From Mesorhabditis belari (taxonomy: Eukaryota > Nematoda > Chromadorea > Rhabditida > Rhabditidae): DNA of 64,000 bases. The translations under genes and the position numbers were made by a program. Position 1 is the stretch's first letter; the number at the start of each line of letters is the position of its first letter. This document shows, piece after piece, positions 36,001 through 48,000 of this stretch. The notes under the pieces were generated by a model. It ran no database searches. It was not told the DNA's origin and saw only the letters and a list, made by a program, of their open reading frames with translations. The stretch lies in contig CAUEEP010000757.1 in NCBI GenBank assembly GCA_958450365.1, forward strand, positions 739,501 to 803,500, given 5' to 3'.

Positions 36001-39000
36001 CTCTGCCGAGCTAGGCTTGGCCGGTTGTTCGACTTCTTCAACGAAACCTCACAGTAGCTGAGGGGCAGGCGGTCGTGGTGATGGATGGGAAAAGGAAAAC
36101 AAACAGCAAACTCCACAAACCATCATTTGTTGGGGCACAGATGAATGGGAAGAAGAAGAAGAAGAAGAGCTCCCGATTGACCCACGATCCTCGACCGCCC
36201 CCAGCCATTCACTACAGTATCCCTACCCTTTACAATTTCCCTTACAATATCCCTCTTCTCCCTCATCTCTATCTCTTGCACTTGGACCTAGACTGTCTCA
36301 AGGTGCTCTCTCGCCCATATCTGAAGTTGGTTACGCTGCCGAAAGTGAATATGATTACTCGGATTTTGAAGAAACTAATTATTAAGTTAGTTTTCTAAAA
36401 AGTGTGTTTAATGAAAAGGTACTGTATCACCAGCGTCTAGATAAATCTGTAGTTAGTATTTAGTGTACTTTAAACTTGAATTCAACTTCTGATTGAACTC
36501 TAGTATAAGCAAAATGATCAATAAACAAATCAGTACCTTTTCCTTAAGCGCATCTTTTAGAAAACGGTAATCAAAAGCAGTTTTAGTTTATTGAATAACA
36601 GGAAAAGATTGGTAAAGATTGTTCAGCTAAAACTCGACTTTTCTTAGCAGAATACTGTACTTTTATCTAAAATGAAACAAGAATTCATTTCCTGTTGTTT
36701 TTTAGAGTTTGTAAAGCATTATCTTAAAGAAGGGGTGTCTAATTTATAACATTTTTTGTTAACCCTCAGTTCTGCTATTGTTAATTGATAAATATACATG
36801 GTAAAAACAGTAAAAAAAACATTTGGCTAGGCTAATTTGTTTTTCTTCATAGTTTTCCAGAGCTTACAATAAACTTTCTACTAGTGGGGCACTTCAAAAT
36901 CGAATATAATATTGATAAAAAGGATATTATGGTAGTCTAAAAATCTATATATCTATAAAAAGTTATCAAGAAGATCTTACAGAAATATTTAGGCTAAAAA
37001 AGGAAATGGAATTTGGTTGAATAATTGTTGAGATATTGGCTGAAGTGCCCCACTAGCAGGAAGCTCGGCTTCGGCTGAACCGTTTCCAGCGAGTCCGTTC
37101 CATAACCAGAGAAGAGAACTCTGGCTCGGACCTAGCTAGGTGTCACCGAGTTAATTTGCGTTACCGCTCGATGCACTCAGAAGAGTATAAATCTCCGTAT
37201 CCGGGTACGGGAATATTAACCCGTTTCCCTTTCGATTACCGAGAGAGAAGAGATTTCCCGCTCTCAGTGATACAAGACTTTCGTCAGTAGCTTAGGATCG
37301 ACTGACCCACATTCAACTGCTGTTCCATTGTCCCACTAGCAGGAAGCCATTGTAAGCTCTGAAAGATAATGAAGAAAAACAAGTTAGCCTAGTTTCTTAC
37401 TGTTTTTACATGGATATTGATCAGTTAACAATAGCAAAACAATAGCAAAATAATATCCAAAAACGTTATACAGTAGTCCCCTCTTTAAAGTTTAACATTG
37501 AATTTTTCAATCCCACGAGCTTCTCACATTTTAATCATCTCCAATTTTGTCTGAATTGAAAAAATACGGGCATTTTGCCGTTTTTTAACTACTTTTGTTG
37601 TAACTTATCGCTTTGACAATCACAAAATTTTTTAATTTGCTTTATTTTTCTTCATTTCTTGTTCTCTCAATTCATTTTTCTTTCCGTTTTCTTTTTTTTT
37701 GTTTATTCTTTTCATTTCAAACACGGTGATATAGAAATTTTATCGTTTTTTTTGATTTGTACAGAATAAATAAGTTTGAATTGAAGGGAAAATTGGAATG
37801 GCTTTGCTTTGACAGAAAAATGGAAAAGATCGGAGAATTGCATGGAATGGAAAAGCTAAAGAAGCTGTAAACAATCACTTTGGCAAATAAAATTATAAAA
37901 AAAACAGTTACTTTGCACAAGTCTTGTTTGGCTATCACATAAATTGGCTATTTCAAGGCGATAGAATTCACTTAACACATTCACGGAGTAGGCTACTAGG
38001 GTCGTTTGCGACTCGCCATAACTTTCTTTTAAGTGGACCAATCTTTATTATTTTGGTTTCATTTTGTAGATCTCAATAAGTGCAACAAAATGATACCAAA
38101 ATCATAATTGGCCCACTTAGAAGAAAGTTATGGCGAGTTGCGCAAACGACCCTATTGCGCAAATGACCCTGTTGCGCAAAAAATGAATTTGGCGCAAAGT
38201 AGCCTACCCCACATTCACGACTACTAATGACGATTATTTTTAGTGAAAACTCAAGTTTTGTTATTTATTTTGCAAGAAAGTTCTCGGTAAATTCGCTGTT
38301 TTTCAAGAGAAATTTTAGAGCCATCGAATTGTAAATTCTAATAGTTTAGTTTATTTTTTTCCATCAATGCTCAATAAAACAGTTATCAACTATGCGAATG
38401 CGTTAAAACAGACTTGTTAGTAAAACGGATACTTGTCATCAAGAAGAAAAAAAATCTTGCTTGTTAGACAAGGCCAAATCCGTGAACGAGGCAATTACAT
38501 GAAATTGTGATTGCGATTAAACAAGTTTTAACAATCTTCCCCAGGGATTAGTTATAAAATCTTAATGATTAAAGTACTGGATCTCTTCTAGTCTTATTAA
38601 GAAAGGCATAAGACGACGGAAATGGGATAAGTCTCAGTGTTGCTCATTGGTAGAGCGTTCACCCAATAAGCGAGAGATCCCGGGTCCAAATCAAATCATG
38701 TTTTGTATTCCTATCCCTAAAAGAACCGGCGTGTCCAACTATAAAGCTCAATGTCCCCGTGGCCACTTGTATAGAAGTCAACGCTCGTGATTTTTTTGTT
38801 TATTTTTTCGGGTAGGCTAATTTCGACAATTTCTTTTTGCGCAACTCGCCATAACTTTCTTCTAAGTGGAGTACTCCACGTACACTAGGTCTCATTTTGA
38901 AAGGCCATCTTGACCTAGTGCCTTTCCCTCGTAAAGCAGGGAATTTGATCATGCCCTTCTCTCATTCAGCTAAAAATCCCTCACGTGGTTCAGTGGTAAA

Positions 39001-42000
39001 AGTGTTTGTACTCAAAGAGGAGAAATTAACGTCTTCTTTTGCAAAAACTTGGCAGCACGGGGATTTGAACCAAAGGTGAAAAGTTGTAAATCTAGCACAC
39101 TATCCACTAGGCCACAAGCTCACATTTGACTATCGATAAAGAAATTTAAACGTAGGCGAATCGGGGTTTTTGTATGCCAAATATCTCGCCTTACAGAGCC
39201 CCACTGGAAAAACTAGAACCGGATTCGGAATCAGTGTGAAAAGTTCTATCAAGTACACTAGGTTTCATTTTGAAAGGCCATCTTGATCTAGTGATTTTCC
39301 CTCGTAAAGCACGGAATGTGATCATACTCTTCACTCATTCAGCCAAAAATCCCTCACCATTCTTATTCCAGTCGAATTTTTGATTTATCATTTAGAAAAT
39401 TTTCCCTTAACTTTCTACCATTTTTTTCCCTGTCTAGACAAGAGCTGATCGCAAAGATTTTATCGCAAAGACCCTCATCCACGCTCCAAATTATATAAAA
39501 GTGTATTTGCATTTAATGAATAGCAAAAAGTTTAGAGAAATCTTTTTAGAGAAGAAACCCCACAAGTGCACAAGAAGATCCGGAATTGTTGTGTCTATAA
39601 GTATCCGGATTGGGTTCAAGGATTGGCAAAACCGCAACATCATCATCACTCTCCACAGCCACAAAGACCGCCACAAACCGCAACAAGGTTGATTGATTGA
39701 TTGGCTATAAGTGTTGAAGAGTAGATATTGTGGGAACACTTTCAGAGCTCCTATCAAGACCATCTTTTTAGCAAATTAAGTTGGTAAAAGAGTTTGAGTT
39801 TAAGAAGAAAAGCTATTGAGTTTCTAATGAACTATTAGACTTTAGTAAAGTAATCATACCTGAAATCAGATCAGAGTAGATAATTTTGCATAAATTTTCA
39901 GTCCACCTAGATCACGTAAAGTAAAAATCTGTACTTTGCAAAAATTCTAGAAATTGTTTTGCTATGTTTTAAAACTAGTTTTTCGTTCAGTGTTCAAAAG
40001 AATAACGATAACGGCGTAAAGCAGAATTTGTCTATTTTTGAATAACTTCTTGAACTTTTCTGATCCTTTTCCCTATTATTGTTAATTTATAAGTTAATTG
40101 ATCGTCTTTTTAACAAAGCAACAACTAACTTGCAATTTAGACTAAAAATCGAGGGTAGAATCTGCACAACATGTGAACAGAATTAGTCTTAACCCGGTCT
40201 TGGTTTCAATTCTTTCCCAATTCTTGTTCTTGTTCCCAAAAGTTGTATCTCATACTCTTGTTTCAGCGTAAAAGAAAGAAAATGAAATGGAAATTTGATC
40301 TTCTTTTCTTTTCTTTTCTTCTGATAATGAAGTGGAATAATGAACGGACTCGTTCACAACTGTTGTACAAAGAGTGAGGGGAAAGAATCAAGAGATTACA
40401 AAGAAGAGACAAATTTGAGATCTTCATTCTTGCTATTGTTGCTAGAGTAGACTATGCTATTGTTCATTTATTCATCATGAACTATCGTTTTCCGATGAGA
40501 AATGGGTAAATGAATTTTCTCTTTTGCTCATAAAGCTTTAAGAGCTTATTCAAAAGGTTATTCAAAGAGTTAGACTGGTAAATTTTTTAGGTAAACCATA
40601 TCTAGATACTTGCTTTATCTTGAAATATTCTTTTTCAGCTAAATTTGTTTAAATTCTTCTTTAAAACCAAAAATCTCATGTCACGAAAAGCTTGTCTCAA
40701 TTTAGAATCCGTAAAATTTACTTTTAAAAAGCTTGATAGGTAAACTTGATTAGTTACTGTAGTAGTAGATGTAGTAGTAGGTGTAGTAGTAGATGTAGCA
40801 GTAGATGTAGCAGTAGATGTAGTAGTAGATGTAGTAGTAGATGTAATAGTAGATGTAGTAGTAGTAGATGTAGCAGTAGATGTAGTAATAGTAGATGTGG
40901 TAGTAGTAGATGTAGTAGCAGATGTAGTAGTAGTAGTAGTAGATGTAGCAGTAGATGTAGTAGTAGTAGATGTAGCAGTAGATGTAGTAATAGTAGATGT
41001 AGTAGTAGTAGGTGTAGTAGTAGACGTAGTAGATGTCTAACCTATTTTTGTAGATGTTCTAGTGTCGTTCTAAGGTTGTTGAAAGACTAAAAATCTAAAA
41101 GTGAAAGATTAAGGTGGCAAAGTTTTAAGGGGAAAGCTTTAAGGAAGTTTTAAGGGGAAGCTCTTTTCTTATCATAAAATAATGTGATCTCATTGAATTC
41201 CCCTATTAAAATGCGTTCAAATCTTTCTCTTTTCAAACTCTTTCCATTCCACCACCCCCAACAAACATAAATCTAAGGATCAACAAAAAATGAGCACAAA
41301 AAGGGAGCATATGTTGAAGAAGATTTGAAGAGAAAAGATTTGGATTTAGAGAAATCGAGAAATTTAGAGGAAAAGCCGAGTCACCTGAGACCCAAAGACC
41401 ATTTCGTGAAAAGAAATCTTAGTCTTTTCGCGAGGAAAATTTTGGAAACATTTGCAATGACCTTCTTGTAGCAGAACATGTAACTTTTTCTATATTTTCC
41501 TAAACTCTAAACTCTATTTTCTTTTCTTTTTTACTTCAATGCGCTGTCTTGGGCATAATCCAGAGATCAAGATTTGTCAAGATGAGGAGGAATGGTATAA
41601 CTTTTGTGTTTCTAAATTCTAAAACATTCTGAGATTTCTAATCGATAGAAAACTATTTATGAGTCGGTTATGAAGATTCCAAGAACTTCTAGGCATTGTT
41701 CTTATTTCAGATTATATAAATAAAGAGTTTTTTTTAGTCAAACATAGCAAAAGATTTCTAGAATTTTGCAAAGTACAGATTTTTACTTTACGTGACCTAG
41801 GTGGACTGAAAATTTATGCAAAATTATCTACTCTGATCTGATTTCAGGTATAATTACTTTACTAAAGTCTAATAATTCATTAGAAACTCAATAGCTTTTC
41901 TTCTCAAACTCTTTTACCAACTTAATTTGCTAAAAAGATGGTCTTGATAGGAGCTCTGAAAGTGTTCCCAGAATATCTTCAACCATTTCATTTTCTTTCT

Positions 42001-45000
42001 TTTACGCTGAAACAAGAGTATGAGATACAGCTTTTGGCAACAAGAACAAGAATTGGGAAAGAATTGAAACCAAGACCGGGTTAAGACTATTTTCTGTTCA
42101 CATGTTGTGCAAATTCTACCCTCGATTTTTAGTCTAAATTGCAAGTTAGTTGCTGCTTTGTTAAAAAGACGATAAATTAACTTATAAATTAACAATAATA
42201 GGAAAAGAATCAGAAAAGTTCAAGAAGTTATTCAAAAATAGACAAATTTGCTTTACGCCGTTATCGTTATTCTTTTGAAGACTGAACGAAAAACTAGTTT
42301 TAAAACATAGCAAAACAATTTCTAGAATTTTTGCAAAGTACAGATTTTTACTTTACGTGACCTAGGTGGACTGAAAATTTATGATTTCAGATATGATTAC
42401 TTTACTAAAGTCTAATAGTTTATAAAAAACTCAATACCTTTTCTTCTTAAACTCTTTTAATGTGCTAAAAAGATGGTCCATTACTTTTTACAGCACTGAG
42501 AAAATGAGGAAGAGGAATTGAGAAGAGAAAAGATTGACTCTCCTTAAAAATTTCTCTTTTCTTTCAATAGGTGCCACAAATCAAAATCCTTTTTTTAAAA
42601 TCACAGCTGATCGATCAATCTTTTCTCTATTTCATTCTTTTTTCTTTTGATTGTTTCAAGTGTCAACTGTTGCATCACAAAAAAAAAGAGAATTGACTTA
42701 AATAAGATTCACTAGACTATATAAATATTAGCATTTTCTCAAAAAAAAATATAACTTAAGCTAATTTTTCGTATAGTTTTTGTGAATAAAATGTTAGAGA
42801 CAAAACTTTTTTTGTGGTCTTATTCTTAAAAATAATATCTGGAAATCAATATTGTCAATGATTGTCAATGATCAATGATTACTTTACTAAAGTCTAATAG
42901 TTCACGATTACTTTTTACAGCTCTGAGAAAACGAGGAAAGGGAATTGAGAAGAGAAAAGATTGACTCTTTTCAATCTTTTCAATCTTTTCTTCAATCTTT
43001 TTATCATCACTAAAGATTGTTTAAAAATGTAAAAGAATTTTAAAGACTTGATAAGAATTACAATTAAATAACAGTAGTTTTTAGAAGTTCTCAAACTCTT
43101 TCACCAATTTAATGTGCTAAAAAGATGGTCCATTACTTTTTACAGCTCTGAGAAAATGAGGAAAGGGATTTGAGAAGAGAATGATAGATTTAAAGGCGTT
43201 ACTCAAGAGAAACATTCTCTAATTTCTTTGATTTGACTCTGACTTTTCTCCCATCATTTACAAAACACTGTCAACAAAATTGTAATTGAATTGTTTTAAG
43301 GTAAAATTTGAGTTTAATTGAATCAGATTGTTAATAAATAAATAAAAATCTAAAGAAACAAGAAATTTATTTATTTTAAGCATGCGAGATGGTGATCTCC
43401 ACTCAACACAACCTCAACCAGGTCCATCTTCAGGTTTGAATGTTTTTTTTTAAAGAAAAAGATGATAAAACAAATATTTATCAAATGAAATAAAGAAAAT
43501 GATAAGAATTAACCCGTATGGTAATTTTATAGAATACATAAAACAATAATAGACAATAATTCTGTAGAAGACGATCTTTAACTCTTTTAGTCAGCGTATC
43601 GGAATCGATCGGAGAGAATCTAAAAAAAAGAAAACTACTTTAAAGATAAAATAAGTTTATGATGTTAAATTTATATGGATTTTCTCTCCATTTTCCACTA
43701 ACCCTTGGCTTTTTATCGTTTGGATCCAAAATGAGAACGAGAGATTGAGTAAAATTGTGCTCGATTCCTCCAACGATTACTGAACCGCCAATGTTCGCTG
43801 TCTAAAATTGAGTTTTAGATTCTATTTGGATAGAAGAACTACCGTAAATACTGTAATAGTACCCGACCCGCATAATGACGGTGCGGAGCGTTGCGTAGTC
43901 TAGCTTTGAACGAGTTTTTCTCGACACTGGTTTATGCTACAATGCGCGCTTAGGTATCAAAAAATAGCCCTCGATTTCAGCTATTTTTTGATACCAAAGA
44001 CGCATTTTTTGAAAATACGGGCGCTTTGAGAAAAAATGAAATACCAAAAAACTTTTGCGACTACGCGACTGTACGAGGGGAATGGGGTACTATTATAGTA
44101 TTTACGGTAAGTAGTCGTGGCTAGTTTGTGTAATTATACAGTGGGCTTGAATTATAGACTTTTATGCAACTTGAGAAATCACTGTCACAAGAATCAGATT
44201 CTAGGCCACATGCAAATCAATGTTTATGTCATCATTTAAATCTCTACTTAAATTTTTTAGATTAAATTTGATTAAAATCTTACCATACATTCACCACCGA
44301 GTGTTTGTGAGGCAAGAGGAGAAAGCTTTTGAACATCGATTGATTGAACGTTGTGCTCGGTGTCAGGGATTGCTTGAAGATAGCTAAATTGAAGAAATAA
44401 TAAGACACCGTAATATCTAAAAGGACTTTTGCATCTTATTTTCTATTCTAAATTCAAAGCTAAATCCTTTAACGAACTTTTTTATTGCTTCGGCTCCATT
44501 AACGGGATTTCCATTCCAAATCAGACTTGCATTGTCGTGATACATTTGTTCTAAGCATTCTCTTTTACGGTCAATCACCTAAAAATTGATTTGAAAAGGT
44601 TTAGATATTAAAAAAAGGTTTAATATTAATATTTTAATAGAAAAACATCTTTCACCTCATGATATAAATTGAGTAAAACCATCGCTTGCTCACAGGCTTT
44701 TCGATCGATTTCAGCCACATCTCCTGAAGACATTTTGAGCTAAATTCACAAATTTACATCTAAAACTGAATATCTTTAAAGTTTTTACAAATAATTGACT
44801 ATGAAATTGATAAAAATAATGAAGAAATTGAAGTTAAATGGCAGGAATTTTATGCTGATAGTTGAGTGGGTAATTGTCTAGTAATTGTCTAGTAATTTCG
44901 ATGAAAATCTATCAGTAAAATGAAGTAGTTTTATTAGAAAAGAGTCTTAAATCAAAAAAAAAAATTATATGTAGTTATAAAGTTTTTGAAAAGATTTACG

Positions 45001-48000
45001 AAAACGAGCATATCACCAATGAGAGAGTACGGTAGAAAGGGCAAGGGAATGGAATATAATATAAATACTTTATTCAGAAAGAAATAAAGTGCGAAAACGA
45101 CATGAAAAATGTACTAGATAAAAGATGATAAAGTCACTTAAAATGCAACGAAATAGCCCTTTTAAAATCAGACACGGTGGAGATCAAACGCAACTTGTCG
45201 GGAAGGGCATTCCAAACTTTAGTCACACGATTTACGAAAAAAGCTCTAGAGGATTTAGAGAAAGCAGATACGGGATGCAAGATAAAAAGGCCAAAAGTCG
45301 CCAAAAGCCTCGAGTTTAGTCGAAAAAGATTTTTAAAAAGAGGGTTTTGATGTTTTCCTTTTACAATTTTAAAGCACTCAACCAAATCTATGATAAGACG
45401 GCGCACATCCGCGCGAAATAAGGCAAAAAAATCGTTTTCTATAGGATTTTTACGTTTGAATAGCCGATTGACGCACAAAAAAGTGCTGAATACGAAAATA
45501 AAAGAATTTTTGAAATCCCTTCGACAAATTTTTTAAAAATCGAGTTTTAGTGATTTTACTGTGTTAAATTTCAGCCATATTTTATTGTCGGAGCAAAATT
45601 TTGGAAACAAAAGCCTAAAACAAAAATGTAAACCGCAAGTTTTATTCTACGGACTTTTCTCTATCTTTTGAAAACAAAATTAATTAAAATTGCCCAGCCC
45701 TGATAATAAAGTTATAACCCAGGAACCCATTTTGAAAATAAAAATGGGGTTCCTGGGTTATTTTATTATCAGACCTGGGGCATTTTAATTAATTTTGTTT
45801 TCAGTGCAGCTTCAGAAAAGTCCGTAGAATAAAACTTGCGGTTTACATTTTTGTTTTAGGCTTTTGTTTCCAAAATTTTGCTCCGACAATAAAATATGGC
45901 TGAAATTTAACACAGTAAAATCACTAAAACTCGATTTTTAAAAAATTTGTCGAAGGGATTTCAAAAATTCTTTTATTTTCGTATTCAGCACATTTTTCTG
46001 CGTCAATCGGCTATTCAAACGTAAAAATCCTATAGAAAACACATTTTCGCGCGGATGTGCGGCGTTGTTCTAAGGTTTCAAGTGAGAAAAGTTTCAATTT
46101 ATGTTTATACCTGACGGACGAATGAGTAGTTAGCAAAATCAATTTTGAATAGTGCTATTCGAGTAAAGTTTTTCTGAACCTTTTTGAATTTTGGTGGATT
46201 AGGGATTTAGAAATAGGTGACCAAATTAAAGAAGCATACTCGAGGATCGGGCGAACGTAGATAATAAAGCATTTCCTATATATATGGGAATGGGAAATGG
46301 ATTTGAATGGGAAAAGGATTTGAATGGGAAATCGACTTGAATGTAGCCAGTATTGAACAAGAAAATATGCTAATTTTAAGCCAAAATACTTATAAAACCA
46401 ATTTCTTTAGCAAACATCACCGAAAAACCATTGTTTCAGGCAATCAATCAAACTACTCTCATGCTGGCGGTCAAATGGACGGTACATTTTTAAGCTTTTT
46501 CTATGTGAACTGAGATATTAGTTGAAAACTGTCCCCTCCTGTCTCTTCTGTTAGATAGTTTCTTTTTGTAAATGAATTTGAATGATGCGAAGCATGGCTT
46601 GAGAAAATTTGAATCCACAAATTTAGGGCACCGGCCGCCGACGACACTCGCACAGAAGGGTCGATCATCGTCACAGGGAGGAGGACCCAATGTTCTACTC
46701 AAACAAGCAATTGCAAATCGAATTGGAAAAGATGAGACAATGAATCATGATGCACAAGTACAACAGCTTGATCGATCACTTTTAACTCATCCGGCTTGGT
46801 CGAGAGATCAAGATGGAAGGACTGGGTATAGTCCGAGATATGATGCTAGAGAGAAAGACTTTGTCAAACAGAAAGAATCAGGAAAGATTAAGATTCAAGA
46901 TCTGGCAAAGAAAGCCGGAAAAGTTACGATAAAAGTCACATCTTCTAGAGAGAAATTGGAAGATATTGATTTGAAAGGAGCGAGAAAGTTGAGTCCGAGA
47001 AGATCTGTTTTGACAAGAGAAAACTCTGAACCATCATTGAGTCTGTCATCTAAAACAGAGACAACGATTAGAGCAATTCCAATCAAACAAGATGATCGAT
47101 TGTTAAAAACAGAAAAGTTAAAGAAACCGAAAAATATTGGAGAAAGAAGAGAATCGTCTGTCAGTGATTCAAGTCGGATTTCTATTCAATCCGGAAAAAG
47201 TGTGAAATTCTCAGATCGAATCCAGATAACAGAAATCGAGAGACATGAAAGGGAGAGCTCATCCGAAGAAGATGCAGCAGTGATGAGTGATGATGAGATG
47301 GGAAAAGAAAGAAGGAAAAATGAGAAAGATATTAGTAGAGAGAGTTTAGATTTTGAGGAATTGGAGAGGAAAATTTTGGAAGAACAAAAGGAGTTAGAGA
47401 GCTTAGGAAAGAAGAAGAAGCCACCAATGCCGATGTATCGAATTTCTGGAGTGGAAACTGATTCACTTGCGAGTTTCTATCCAGAAGACGTACAACCGGA
47501 TCGTTTTCTGATAGGAGAAGATGAGTATGAGTATGTTTCATTGGAACAATTACCCGATACTGTTCGAGAAGCTGTGATTCGAGACATGAATGAGGGGAAC
47601 TTTTACGAAGAGATGGGAAGTCATGATGAAGGAAGTGGGATTAATTTGGGATCGATGAGTCGACTACACGAGGTACCAGAGTCAAATGATGAGATGCCGA
47701 GATCAGCTTCTGGATATTTTGATGAGAGTGGTTTACATGATTCTTATCAACAGGCAATGCAGAATTCTCAAAAACAGAAACCATCTGAGAATCTCTTTCA
47801 ATCATTCTATGAAAATGTACAAGGTGGATATGTTGGAACGAGTTCACAAGATCGATACCCGAGCCCAGGAATGATTAATTCTAATATTCTCAATGAGATT
47901 CGTGCTGATCCAACGTATCCAACGAGTCCAATCCGAGAATTGTCTTTGAAAGAACAAAGGCAAGCGTTTTTTCGATCAATGTTACCAAATGAGCGATCAA

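Noticed and set aside
40746..41090. Cys/Ser/Arg repeat protein of 114 residues
   Set aside because: A product of the GATGTAGTAGTA minisatellite, with no splice or start context.
46552..46571. Alternative acceptor GTTAG at 46551-46552 for the mec-2 tail
   Set aside because: In the required phase it reaches a TAA after five codons; the acceptor at 46625-46626 keeps the long frame open.
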